Assembly: GCA_033063855.1 (NCBI GenBank)
Contig: CP093830.1
Coordinates: 20,832,854 to 20,896,853, forward strand
Direction of reading: 5' to 3'
DNA from: Smittia aterrima
Taxonomy: Eukaryota; Arthropoda; Insecta; Diptera; Chironomidae
Length of the DNA: 64,000 nucleotides
Part shown: positions 41,524-52,255 of the stretch, one piece after another
How the letters are laid out: every line of letters begins with the position of its first letter
Position numbering within the stretch: position 1 is the stretch's first letter
Position numbers and translations under genes: made by a program
Notes under the pieces: model-generated
Databases searched by the model: none
What the model was told of the DNA's origin: nothing
Seen by the model: the letters and a program-made list of their open reading frames with translations, nothing else

Positions 41524-43217
41524 ATGTAAGTCAGTAAAATAGAAATTGCTTTAGATTTATTTAATTTTTTTCCGAAAGGCTTTCGATCTCTTCCGTCGTC
41601 TTGATATTGAGCATTGCAATTGAAATCTCACAAGGAGTGATTTTTGATTGCAACTTCAATTCTGATACTGATTGGGCAGTTGTTGGAAATGTTTACACTT
41701 GCGAGGCAACTGTTCTTACTTCAGAAAGTGGCGTAATTCTTGAGGATGTGCGTGGAAGTCATTTAGCAGCAAAGAGCAATAACCACGTCGAGTACTTGTA
41801 CATTAGAGATCAAGACTTAACTTTCATTCCGAAAGGAATCGAAAAGTTCTTTCCAAACCTAAAAGGAATTTATTATTTCTATTCAAACCTAGCCACGATT
41901 ACGTCCGAAGACTTGAAGCCTTTTCCGCAGCTTTTAACGTTTGGAGTGGAGATCGGGAATTTAGTTTCACTCGACGGAAACTTATTCCAGCACAACTTAA
42001 ACCTTAACTATATTGACTTCAACCTTAACAAAATCGAGCACGTCGGTCATAATTTATTGGGTGGATTGAGCCAGTTGAGTTATGTTAACTTTTACAATAA
42101 TGTTTGTGTTAGCCAGAATGCATATTCATTGGAAACGATCAGACAATTGAACCAACAACTTCCTATTCTCTGTCCACCAATTGAAGTTGATAATTGCAGT
42201 GATCAACTTTTACTTTGCAACAACGTAAATTCTGATTTGTTATTGGAAAACGAAACATTAATCAAATCAAATGAAAAGGCAAATGAGCGAATCGAAGAAC
42301 TTGAAGTAGAGAGCAGAGCAAAAGATGATCAACTTCTCCTTAACCAGGAAGAAATAGAAAATGCAAATGATCGAATTGTAGAACTTGAAGAGGAAAACAG
42401 AGAGAACAACGATCGACTTCTCCTTAAACAGGAAGAAATAGAAAATGCAAATGCACGAATTGTAGAACTTGAAGAGGAAAACAGAGCAAACAACGATCAA
42501 CTTCTCCTTAACCAGGAAGAAATAGAAAATGCAAATGAACGAATTGTAAAACTTGAAGAGGAAAACAGAGGGAACAACGATCGACTTCTCCTTAAACAGG
42601 AAGAAATAGAAAATGCAAATGAACGAATTGTAAAACTTGAAGAGGAAAACAGAGAGAACAACGATCGACTTCTCCTTAAACAGGAAGAAATAGAAAATGC
42701 AAATGCACGAATTGTAGAACTTGAAGAGGAAAACAGAGAGAACAACGATCGACTTCTCCTTAAACAGGAAGAAATAGAAAATGCAAATGAACGAATTGTA
42801 GAACTTGAAGAGGAAAACAGAGCAAACAACGATCAACTTCTCCTTAACCAGGAAGAAATAGAAAATGCAAATGAACGAATTGTAAAACTTGAAGAGGAAA
42901 ACAGAGCAAACAACGATCAACTTCTCCTTAACCAGGAAGAAATAGAAAATGCAAATGAACGAATTGTAAAACTTGAAGAGGAAAACAGAGGGAACAACGA
43001 TCGACTTCTCCTTAAACAGGAAGAAATAGAAAATGCAAATGAACGAATTGTAGAACTTGAAGAGGAAAACAGAGGGAACAACGATCGACTTCTCCTTAAA
43101 CAGGGAGAAATAGAAAATGCAAATGAACGAAATGCTAAACTTGAAGAGGAAATTAAAAATTTAAATCTCCGAATCAAAGACCTTGAATTGTTGGTAATCA
43201 CACCGTGCATTAGGTAA
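41524..43217 (+). CDS. Secreted LRR / long coiled-coil protein 2 (type A tail)
   Basis: Exon 1 ends in AT (41524-41525); exon 2 is 41579-43217; 546 aa. Signal peptide MLSISSVVLILSIAIEISQG; N-cap with Cys (FDCNF, YTCEATVL); LRR block (GIEKFFPNLKGIYYFYSNLA, FQHNLNLNYIDFNLNKIEHV); C-cap (NNVCVSQ, ILCPPIEVDNC). A coiled coil follows, built from ten 28-residue units (ANERIVELEEENR-NND-LLL-QEEIEN), and the protein ends in the type-A tail LELLVITPCIR. Twenty-eight residues are exactly four heptads, so the coil register is kept as units are gained or lost. The conserved Cys near the C-terminus could form an interchain disulfide. Function unknown; the architecture is like mosquito LRIM/APL1 proteins. 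Confidence 0.85.
42279..43118 (+). repeat. Ten tandem 84-bp coding units (coiled-coil minisatellite)
   Basis: Ten head-to-tail copies of an 84-bp unit, each encoding 28 residues starting ANxRI and ending EEIEN. Some distant copies are more alike than adjacent ones: the RANNDQLLLN and RGNNDRLLLK types recur. This points to multi-unit duplications or gene conversion. The strong antisense ORF over this region is a by-product of the repeat. Confidence 0.95.
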
Positions 43218-43379
43218 ATAATATTTTGACTCCCCAATGAAACCTTCTAAATAAATATTTCATAGAAAAGCTTTTTATTTCTACCTCATTTTGTATCAAA
43301 AACTCAGAAATTCGTTTGCTGATGTTTGCGCTCAGAATAAAATACGTCGTTGTAGTTAAAACTGTTCGAGGAATGAGAA

Positions 43380-43565
43380 TGACGACGTGTCTGATAAGTT
43401 CAGCAGTGATTAGACTGATAAACTTGAAAAGCTTTTCTAGGATTTTTTTTTCGATATCAAAATCTTAACAATTAATTCTACAAATTGATAAGATTACCAA
43501 TTCATAAATTTTCTTCTCTTGATAACAATTGGTTCAGTATTTGTGGACCTCTGGATGTATAAATA
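43380..43565 (+). promoter_or_regulatory. Promoter module of LRR gene 3
   Basis: CTGATAAGTTCAGCAGTGATTAG near 43390, TTGATAAGATTACC near 43485, CTTGATAACAATTGG near 43519, and TATAAATA at 43558-43565, about 55 bp before the split ATG. The module is almost identical upstream of LRR 5 and LRR 7. Confidence 0.7.
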
Positions 43566-43620
43566 TTCGATAAGTTGTTCGTTTCAAGCTCATTCAGCAA
43601 ACTTCAGTCTATTCTCAAAC

Positions 43621-44482
43621 ATGTAAGTTATTGACGATGAAATTAATGAAAAACTTAATTTTACTTTTTCTCAAAAGGCGGTCAATCTCTTTCGTCGTTT
43701 TGCTATTGAGCATTGCGATTAAAATCTCTCATGGAGTGATTTTCGATTGTGTTTTTAGCTTATATGGAATACCAGCCATCGGAACAGTTTACACTTGTCA
43801 ACTAACTGTTCAAGCCTCAGAAAGTGGAAAAATCCTTGAGAATGTGCGAGGAATCCATTTACAAGGAAAGAGCCATCTCGACGTCAACGGCTTAAATATT
43901 GTCGCTCAAGACTTAAATTACATTCCTGGAGATATCGAAAAGTTCTTTCCAAACCTGATAGGAATTAATTATTTCCATTCAAATTTAGCAACAATTTCGT
44001 CCGAAGACTTGAAGCCGTTTCCGCAGCTTTTAATGTTTGCAGCATGGGGAGGTCGATTAGTTTCTCTCGACGGAAACTTATTCCAGCACAACTTGAACCT
44101 TCTATATGTTGACTTCGACGACAACAAAATCGAGCACGTTGGACATAATTTATTAGGCGGACTAAGACAGTTGCAAAATGCTTACTTTCAAAATAATGTT
44201 TGTGTTAACAAGGCAGCAAATTCTTTGGAAACAGTCAGAGAATTAAACCAACAACTTCCAATTCTCTGTCCTCCAATTGAAGTTGATGAATGCAGTGATC
44301 ATCTTTTACTTTGCAACAGCGAAAATTCTGATTTATTGTTGGAAATAGAGAACTTAACCAAATCAAATGAAAAGGCAAATGAGCGAATCGAAGAACTTGA
44401 AGAGGAGAACAAAGTGAACAATGAAATAATCGTCGAACTTGAAATGCTGGTCAGGGAATTACTTGCCAGTACTTGTTCTTAA
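43621..44482 (+). CDS. Secreted LRR / coiled-coil protein 3 (type B tail)
   Basis: Exon 1 ends in AT (43621-43622); exon 2 is 43678-44482; 268 aa. Signal peptide MRSISFVVLLLSIAIKISHG; N-cap (FDCVFSLYG, YTCQLTVQ); LRRs (DIEKFFPNLIGINYFHSNLA, FQHNLNLLYVDFDDNKIEHV); C-cap (NNVCVNKAAN, LCPPIEVDEC). A short coiled coil of about 50 residues follows (SNEKANERIEELEEENKVNN), and the protein ends in the type-B tail ELEMLVRELLASTCS. The family pattern of a Cys two residues from the end is kept. Intact. Downstream sequence supplies the empty-site reference for the element behind LRR 7. Confidence 0.85.
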
Positions 44483-44819
44483 TAAAATTCTTAAAACCTT
44501 TTGCAAACATGCTTGGTCAATCTATGTATTTTGTTATCTATGAATGTTTCGACGAAAAACTTCAAAATTTATCAATGATAAGAATGAGATTGAAATTATT
44601 CTGTTTTTAATACTTCTTCATTAGTCTTTCTTCTTCTTGAAGAAAGTTTGTCTAAATAAATCAGCGGCGCTAAAAGCTTATCAAGCAGTTGCTCAGAAAC
44701 TGTTTCTGGTAGGAAATGTGAATTTTTACATTTTATTGAATTGGTCGTTTTACGTTCAAAGTTTAAAACAGGAAGTTCAAATATTTTGACAAAACTTATC
44801 TTTTTTAAATCAGGAATGA

Positions 44820-44985
44820 GGGCGACGACGAGTCTGATAAGTCCTAGTTATGCGATAAGGTTGATAAACATGAAAAGCTTTTCTTGGAAACCTTTTTCGC
44901 GATGTTGTTATCAATCTTAACAACTAATTCTGCAAATTGATAAGATTACCAATTAATTAAGAAGTCCCCAATCTGAAGATATAAA
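44820..44985 (+). promoter_or_regulatory. Promoter module of LRR gene 4
   Basis: CTGATAAGTCC near 44833, GCGATAAGGTTGATAAAC near 44853, TTGATAAGATTACC near 44938, and TATAAAC at 44980. This version is shared with LRR 6 rather than with the type-B genes. Confidence 0.65.
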
Positions 44986-45040
44986 CATTCGATTATCGAA
45001 TTTCCAAGCACAGTCCGCAAATTTCATTCTATTCGCAAAC

Positions 45041-46013
45041 ATGTAAGTCGATGAAAGTGAAAATAATAAAAATTTAATTTATTTACTTCAACAGGCGGTC
45101 AATCTCTTTCGTCGTCCTTATATTGAGCATTGCAAGTGAAATCTCGCAAGGAGTGATTTTTAATTGCAAATTCGATACTACTTTAAACTGGGCAGTTGCT
45201 GAATATGTTTATACTTGCGAGGCAACTGTTCTTGCCTCAAAAAGTGGAGTAATCCTTGAGGATGTGCGTGGCAACCATTTACCAGAAAAGAGCCATCTCG
45301 ACGTCGAGTACTTGCACATTGTGCAGCAAGACTTAACTTTCATTCCGAAAGATATCGAAAAGTTCTTTCCAAACTTGAAAGGGATTTATTATGAATATTC
45401 AAACTTAGCCACGATTTCGTCGGAAGACTTGAAGCCATTTCCGCAGCTTTTAGTGCTTGGAGTGGAGATCGGGAATTTAGTTTCACTTGATGGAAACTTA
45501 TTCCAGCACAACTTAAACCTTAAAAATGTTATCTTCGTCAGTAACAAAATCGAACACATTGGACATAATTTGCTGAGTGGACTTTACCAGTTGCAAAATG
45601 TTTTCTTTCAAAATAATGTTTGTGTTAACAAATATGCACATTCTTTGGAAGAAATCAGAGAATTAAACGAACAACTTCCAATTCTATGTCCACCAATTAT
45701 TCCACCAACTATTCCACCAACTATTCCACCTGTTGAAGTTGATGAATGCAGTGATCAACTTCTCCTCTGCAACATCGAAAATTCGGATTTATTGTTGGAA
45801 AATGTGAATTTATCCAAATCAAATGAAAAGACAAATGAGCGAATCGAAGAACTTGAAGTAGAGAGCAGAGCAAAAGATGATCAACTTCTCCTTAACAAGG
45901 AAGAAATAGAAAATGCAAATGCACGAAATGCTAAACTTGAATTGGAAAATGTGAATTTAAATCTCCGAGTCAGAGAACTTGAATTGTTGGTAATCACACC
46001 GTGCATTTGGTAA
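45041..46013 (+). CDS. Secreted LRR / coiled-coil protein 4 (type A tail)
   Basis: Exon 1 ends in AT (45041-45042); exon 2 is 45095-46013; 306 aa. Signal peptide MRSISFVVLILSIASEISQG; N-cap (FNCKFDTTLNWAV, YTCEATVLA); LRRs (DIEKFFPNLKGIYYEYSNLA); C-cap (NNVCVNKYAH, LCPP). A proline hinge follows, made of tandem IPPT units (IIPPTIPPTIPPVEVDEC), which the other genes lack or have once. The coiled coil has about one and a half 28-residue units, and the tail is LELLVITPCIW. The hinge reflects a 12-bp tandem repeat at about 45695-45730. Confidence 0.85.
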
Positions 46014-46169
46014 AAATAATATTTTGACTCCCCAATGAAACCTTCTTAATAAATGTTTCAGAAAAAAGCTTTTTATTTCTTCGTCATTTTTTATCAAAAA
46101 CTCAGAAATTAGTTTGCTGGTGGTTGCGCTCAGAATAAAATACGTCGTTGTAGTTAAAACTGTTCGAGG

Positions 46170-46361
46170 AATGAGAATGACGACGTGTCTGATAAGTTCA
46201 GCAGTGATTAGACTGATAAACTTGAAAAGCTTTTCTAGGATTCTTTTTTCGATATCAAAATCTTAAAAACGAATTCTACAAATTGATAAGATTACCAATT
46301 CATAAATTTTCTTCTCTTGATAACAATTGATTCAGTATTTGTGGATCTTTGGATGTATAAA
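46170..46361 (+). promoter_or_regulatory. Promoter module of LRR gene 5
   Basis: CTGATAAGTTCAGCAGTGATTAG near 46190, TTGATAAGATTACC near 46283, CTTGATAACAATTG near 46317 and TATAAA at 46356. Near-identical to the modules of LRR 3 and LRR 7. Confidence 0.7.
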
Positions 46362-46418
46362 TATTCGATAAGTTGTTTGTTTCAAGCTCATTCAGCAAAT
46401 TCCAGTCTATTCGCAAAC

Positions 46419-47367
46419 ATGTAAGTTATTGACGATGAAATTAATAAAAAACTAATTAAATTTTTTTTTCGTAAGGCGGTCGATCTCATTTGTCGTTTTG
46501 CTATTGAGCCTTGCGATTAAAATCTCTCATGGAGTGATTTTCGATTGTAACTTCAATTTTAGTTTTAACTGGGCAATCATCGGAAATGTTTACACCTGCC
46601 GAGCCATTGTTCATGCGTCAGAAAGCGGCGTAATTCTTGAGAATGTGCATGGAGATCATTTGTCAGGAAAAAGTCATCTCGACGTCGAGTTCTTGAACTT
46701 TGAAGATCAAGACTTTACGTTTTTTCCGAAAGAAATCGAAAAGTTCTTTCCAAACCTGAAAGGAATTCGATATTACTATACAAACCTTGAAACGATTTCG
46801 TCCGAAGACTTGAAGCCGTTTCCGCAGCTTTTAACGTTTGCTGTGTTCACTGTGAAATTGGTTTCTCTGCCTGGCAACTTATTCCAGCACAACTTAAACC
46901 TTCAATATGTTGCCATCCAGAGAAACAAAATCGAGCACGTCGGACACAATCTATTGGGCAGATTGAACCAGTTGCAAACTGCTGACTTTCGAGATAATTC
47001 TTGTATTTACTGGTATGCAACTTCTTTGGATGATATCAGAGAATTAAACCAACAACTTCCAATTCTTTGTCCGCCAATTGAAGTCGATGAATGCAGCGAT
47101 CAACTTCTTCTTTGCAACAAAGAAAATTCTGATTTATTGTTGGAAAATGTGAATTTATCCAAATCAAATGAAAAGGCAAATGAAAGAATTGAAGAACTTG
47201 AAGTAGAGAGCAGAGCAAACAATGATCAACTTCTCCTTAAGCAAAAAGAAATAGAAAATGCAAATTCACGAATTGAAGAACTTGAAGAGGAAAACAAAGT
47301 AAACAATGAAAAAATAATCGAACTTGAGATGGTGATCAGAGAATTACTTGCCAGTACTTGTTCTTAA
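46419..47367 (+). CDS. Secreted LRR / coiled-coil protein 5 (type B tail)
   Basis: Exon 1 ends in AT (46419-46420); exon 2 is 46476-47367; 297 aa. Signal peptide MRSISFVVLLLSLAIKISHG; N-cap (FDCNFNFSFNWAI, YTCRAIVHA); LRRs (EIEKFFPNLKGIRYYYTNLE, FQHNLNLQYVAIQRNKIEHV); C-cap (NSCIYWYAT, LCPPIEVDEC). The coiled coil has one more 28-residue unit than LRR 3, and the tail is ELEMVIRELLASTCS. LRR surface positions such as FTVKLVSL and AIQRNK differ from the paralogues while the frame residues are kept, as expected for a diversifying binding surface. Confidence 0.85.
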
Positions 47368-48208
47368 TTCTTTTCAGTTGGTAAAAATAATAAAACCTTC
47401 GATTGGTGAACTTGTCACGTATTTTGCTGAAAACTTTTCCGACCGCATTTTCGCTTAAATTTTATTGTTTTTCATTAGGTTTTAGAGGCGGAGACGAAAC
47501 TGATGAAGATTGCACGGCTCGTCGCTCACCCAATCAGCTCAGCACGGATAAACTCAGCTCTTTAAACTCAACAAGGAAATTGTTTATTTCAGAAGCGAAG
47601 AGAAGAACAAAACTCGATTTGCCTCATTTGAATATAACTTTCTGAGCATTTTGAAACTGTTTCCGGATAGTTTTTCCGATTTCGTGAAAGTCACTTGAGC
47701 TGCAGCAAACAGACAAAGCCGCAAACTTTACTCGTCTCAATGGAATTGTCTTCGAAGTTGAGAAAGAAAATTAAGTAACAAAAGCAAGAAGAAAAGGAAA
47801 ATTCTCTCATTGGCGATTATTGTTGAAGTAATTTTCTCGAGCATTTGAAATTGAGCCTAATTTTAATCTCAGATTGTCTTCGCTTTATGCCATTCCATGA
47901 GAATAATTTTTGTAAACAAATTGCGAGCAACGAAATAAAATTCGTGACCATGATCACTCTACTTAAGTTGAAAATCAGGAATGAGGGCGACGACGAGTCT
48001 GATAAGTCCTAGTTATGCGATAAGGTTTGATAAACGTGAAAAGCTCTTCTTGGAAATCTTTTTCGCGATGGTGTTATCAATCTTAACAACTAATTCTGCA
48101 AATTGATAAGATTATCAATTAAATAAGAAGTTCCTAATCTGACGATATAAATATTCGATTAGATGTGAGTTCCAAGCACAGTCCGCAAATTTCATTCTAT
48201 TCGCAAAC
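47368..48208. other. Longer spacer between LRR 5 and LRR 6, with promoter
   Basis: This spacer is 840 bp; most others in the cluster are about 400-570 bp. About 47400-47950 shows no similarity to the other spacers and has no convincing gene, so it may be an insertion. The last part carries the LRR 6 promoter: CTGATAAGTCC near 48000, GCGATAAGGTTTGATAAAC, TTGATAAGATT near 48103 and TATAAA at 48146. Confidence 0.55.
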
Positions 48209-49133
48209 ATGTAAGTCGATGAAAGTGAAAATAATAAAAATTTAATTTATTTACTTTAACAGGCGGTCAATCTCTTTCGTCGTCCTTATATTGAGCATTG
48301 CAATTGAAATCTCGCAAGGAGTGATTTTTGATTGCAAATTCGATTCTACTTATGACTGGGCAGTTGTTGGATATGTTTACACTTGCAAGGCAACTGTTCT
48401 TGCCTCAAAAAGTGGAGTAATTCTGGAGGATGTGCGTGGAAACCATCTACCAGGAAAGAGCCATCTCGACGTCGAGTACTTGCACATTATGCAGCAAGAC
48501 TTAACTTTCATTCCGAAAGATATCGAAAAGTTCTTTCCAAAATTGAAAGGAATTTTTTATGAATATTCAAATTTAGCCACGATTACGTCAGAAGATTTGA
48601 AGCCATTTCCGCAGCTTTTAGTGCTTGGAGTGTGGGTAGGGAATTTAGTTTCTCTCCCCGGAAACTTATTTCAGTACAACCTAAACCTTGAATATGTTGC
48701 CTTCGTCAGTAACAAAATCGAACACATTGGACGAAATCTTTTGAGCGGACTTAGCCAGTTGCAAACTGCTGACTTTACGAGTAATTTTTGCGTTAACCTG
48801 TATGCAACTTCATTGGAAGGAGTCAGAGTATTGAACGAACAACTTCCAATTCTGTGTCCACCAATTATTCCACCAATTGAAGTCGATGAATGCAGTGATC
48901 ACCTTCTTCTTTGCAACAGCGAAAATTCTGATTTGTTATTGGAAAACGAGACATTAATCAAATCAATTGAAAAAGCAAACGAACGAAATGTTCAACATGA
49001 AATGGAGAACAGAAAGATCAATGATCAACTTCTCGTCTACAAGGAAGAAAATTCTGATTTATTATTGGAAATTAAAAATTTAAATCTCCGAGTCAAAGAA
49101 CTTGAATTGATGGTAATCACACCGTGCAATTGA
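48209..49133 (+). CDS. Secreted LRR / coiled-coil protein 6 (type A tail)
   Basis: Exon 1 ends in AT (48209-48210); exon 2 is 48263-49133; 290 aa. Signal peptide MRSISFVVLILSIAIEISQG; N-cap (FDCKFDSTYDWAV, YTCKATVLA); LRRs (DIEKFFPKLKGIFYEYSNLA, FQYNLNLEYVAFVSNKIEHI); C-cap (SNFCVNLYAT, LCPPIIPPIEVDEC, with a single copy of the proline element). A coiled coil follows with a variant second unit (YKEENSDLLLEIKNLNLRVK) and the tail LELMVITPCN. Closest to LRR 4, both in sequence and in its promoter. Confidence 0.85.
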
Positions 49134-49324
49134 TAAATAATATTTTGACTCCCCAATGAAACCTTCTAAATAAATATTTCAAAGAAAAGCATTTCTTTGG
49201 GAAATCAATGATAAAAGTTTTTCATTTTTATGGATCGAGTTTCAAAACTCAGAAAGTTTGCTGATGTTTGCGCTAGAATAAAATAATTTGGCCCAGTTTT
49301 ACGTTGTAGTTTAAACTGTTCGAG

Positions 49325-49518
49325 GAATGAGAATGACGACGTGTCTGATAAGTTCAGCAGTGATTAGACTGATAAACTTGAAAAGCTTTTCTAGGATTTT
49401 TTTTTTCGATATCAAAATCTTAACAATTAATTCCACAAATTGATAAGATTACCAATTCATAAATTTTCTTCTCTTGATAACAATTGATTCAGTATTTGTG
49501 GACCTCTGGATGTATAAA
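49325..49518 (+). promoter_or_regulatory. Promoter module of LRR gene 7
   Basis: CTGATAAGTTCAGCAGTGATTAG near 49346, TTGATAAGATTACC near 49440, CTTGATAACAATTG near 49475 and TATAAATA at 49513. The same type-B version as LRR 3 and 5. Confidence 0.7.
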
Positions 49519-49575
49519 TATTTGATAAGTTGTTCGTGTCAAGCTCATTCAGCAAATTCCAGTCTATTCTCAAAC

Positions 49576-50437
49576 ATGTAAGTTATTGACGATGAAATTA
49601 TTGAAAAACTAATTTAATTTTTTTTTCGTAAGGCGGTCGATCTTTTTCGTTGTCTTGATATTGAGCATTGCAATTGAAATCTCTCATGGAGTGATTTTCG
49701 ATTGTAATTTTGGTTCCGTTGGAGTACCAGTCATCGGAACAGTTTACAGTTGTCAAGCCACAGTTCATGCTTCAGAAAGCGGCTCAATCCTTGAGGATGT
49801 GCGTGGAGGTCATTTGCCAGGATGGAGCAATCTTCATGTCAGTAGCATAAACATTTTCGGTCAAGACTTAACTTTCATTCCTGGAGATATCGAAAAGTTC
49901 TTTCCAAACCTGCAAGGGATTTATTATCAAAATTCAAACTTAGCTACGATTTCGTCCGAAGATTTGAAGCCGTTTCCGCAACTTATAGTGTTTGTAGCGT
50001 GGGGAGGGCGATTAGTTTCTCTGCCTGGAAACTTATTCCAGCACAACTTAAACCTTAAATATGTTGACTTCGACGACAACAGAATCGAACACATTGGACA
50101 TAATCTTTTGCATGCACTTTACCAGTTGCAAAATGTTTACTTTCAAAATAATGTTTGTGTTAACAAATATGCAAGTTCTTTGGAAGAAATCAGACAATTA
50201 AACGAACAACTTCCAATTCTCTGTCCGCCAACTGAAGTTGATGAATGCAGTGATCAACTTTTACTTTGCAACAGCGAAAATTCTGATTTATTATTGCAAA
50301 ATGAAAATTTAACCAAATCAAATGAAAAGGCAAATGAGCGAATCGAAGAACTTGAAGAGGAGAACAAAGTGAACAATGAAATAATCATCGAACTTGAAAT
50401 GCTGGTCAGGGAATTACTTGCCAGTACTTGTTCATAA
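49576..50437 (+). CDS. Secreted LRR / coiled-coil protein 7 (type B tail)
   Basis: Exon 1 ends in AT (49576-49577); exon 2 is 49633-50437; 268 aa. Signal peptide MRSIFFVVLILSIAIEISHG; N-cap (FDCNFGSVGVPVI, YSCQATVHA); LRRs (DIEKFFPNLQGIYYQNSNLA, FQHNLNLKYVDFDDNRIEHI); C-cap (NNVCVNKYAS, LCPPTEVDEC); short coiled coil (SNEKANERIEELEEENKVNN); tail ELEMLVRELLASTCS. Closest to LRR 3. A mobile element is inserted 33 bp after its stop codon, just past the AATAAA at 50436-50441, so it may alter 3'-end formation. Confidence 0.85.
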
Positions 50438-50470
50438 TAAAATTCTTAAAACCTTTTGCAAACATGCTTA

Positions 50471-51763
50471 AGAGGTGAATCGCCGGAAATCTGCCAAATT
50501 CAAACGACTGTAACTTTCGTAAATTGAAAGCTTTTTATTATCTGTTTTTTGTATTGACAAGAACTATTCTTTAAAATTCATCTCACATACAAAGATTTTT
50601 AATAAATATTGTAGTAAAGTCAGAAAAATTAATTGAGTCGAGCTCCAAAAAATGGTGTTCGACAGTGATATTTGTAACTTTTTTCATAACTATATTGTAT
50701 TATTGAATAAAAATCTTCAGTGTTTCTTGTAGTCTCTTCTTTTGTCTTAAAAAAACTAGTAATTAAACTTTGATAACATTTATTGGAGCAAAGTTATGGA
50801 ACTTCTTTTGACTCATGTCATACGTCATAAAAGCGGATCTCTACAGTTTCAAGAAAATTTCGGGGCAATCAAGGACAATTGCTTGATCTAATTTAATCAA
50901 AAATATTGTCAGAATGTTCAACTATAAGAAAAAATATATCAGATGTCTTTCAAAGCATTTCTTGAAGTAGGTTTTTTTGGTTAAATTAACCCGAAGTTAC
51001 TAAAGCCATGCTTGGAGCGACACGCTGCTTAATTGAGTGCTACAGAAGTTTTCTTCAGAAATATTTTAAATATAATAACCTTTTTAGCATCTCAAAGAGT
51101 CATTCGTCATATTTTATTTAGTTGTTAAGTCCAGAAAGTGCCAAAGAAACGATTTAAAAATCAATTTTATAGTCGACAGCAAGATGCTCTCATTGGTAGA
51201 CAAAAAATCTTCATATCATTTTCCAAAATGGATTTTAGAAACCTTCTGTATTGTTTTTGATGTTTTTTTATACTAATTATCTTGATCATCATTAGGTCTG
51301 CGGATTAAAAATCTATTTTCACTATTGACTTACTTTTATAGTATTATTTTTGAGACATTTGTCACGACCGACCATCGATTTCTTTTATTGGAACTTACAA
51401 TCTTAAGGTCTGCCTATATTTCATGTTCAGCCATTTATTCTTATTAACTAGCATTTTGCTAATAGATAATGCTTCAAACTATCGAATAAAACTACGTTAA
51501 TCGCTTTGATGTTGCTTTTTCAAATGTTTTTCAATAAAATGTTCATATTGTTGAGTATTTTCAAGCCATTTGTCGAACACCATTTTTTGGAGCTCGACTT
51601 AATTAATTTTTCTGACTTTACTATAATATTTATTGAAAGTCTTTGTATGACAGATGAATTTTAAAGAATAGTTCTTGTCAGTACAAAAAACAGATAATAA
51701 AAAGCTTCCAATTCACGAAAGTTACAGCGATTTGAATTCGGCAGATTTCCGGCGATTCACTCC
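50471..51763. mobile_element. Non-autonomous DNA element with about 194-bp inverted termini
   Basis: The left terminus (50471-50664, starting AGAGGTGAATCGCCGG) is the imperfect reverse complement of the right terminus (51571-51763, ending CCGGCGATTCACTCC). Flanking TTA (or CTTA) is present on both sides, at 50468-50470 and 51764-51766. The paralogous flank of LRR 3 (about 44500-44530) reads continuously across the same point, giving the empty site. The roughly 900-bp interior has no transposase-like ORF. Long TIRs with a 3-bp TTA duplication are compatible with a PIF/Harbinger-type element, but the superfamily is not settled. Confidence 0.85.
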
Positions 51764-52255
51764 TTAGTCAATCGAAATGTTGTTATCTATGAATGTTTCG
51801 ATAAAAAGCTAAAGTTTTAAATTTATCAATGATAAGAATGAGATAAGTCCGATAAACTTTAAAAACTTTTTTTGGAAATGGTTTTCTCGATGGTGTTATC
51901 AAAATCTTAACAACTAATTCTACTTATTGATAAGATATCTAATTATTTTTCTCTACCGCAACTTTTAACGTTTGCAGCGTGGTTTGGTCATTTAAAATCA
52001 AAAGTCCTTCTGATAAATTCTTCATAAATTTGGAAACTTAAAGTTTTAAACTTTCAAGGAAATGTTTTCACTGAGGTTTTATTAAAAAGTCATCAACTGA
52101 TACCGCAAAGTGAAAAGAGTCAACAAAACAAAAATTCTTTCTTAATTTGACAAAGAAGCTTATCAAGTATTTGAGGATATAAACATTTGATAACGTGAAG
52201 TTATTTGGCTCCAGTTTTTGAGTTTCATTCCGTTAGCTTCAGTCTTTTAACAAAC
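51764..52255. other. Spacer with decayed promoter of the LRR pseudogene
   Basis: Continues the LRR 7 3' flank (matching the LRR 3 flank), then a decayed promoter module with TTGATAAGATATC near 51938 and a TATA box at 52178-52183. A fragment near 51955-51985 (CTCTACCGCAACTTTTAACG) resembles the LRR coding sequence PQLLTF, so a shred of another copy may lie here. Confidence 0.5.

Noticed and set aside
42267..42920. 217-codon antisense ORF over the LRR 2 coiled coil, with a hydrophobic repeat (FYNSFICIFYFFL)
   Set aside because: It is the complement of the 84-bp coding minisatellite. The sense frame fits a conserved family and the antisense frame does not recur in paralogues.
42279..43118. Regularly spaced repeat resembling a CRISPR array
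   Set aside because: Units are directly adjacent without unique spacers and lie inside a coding exon of a eukaryotic gene.
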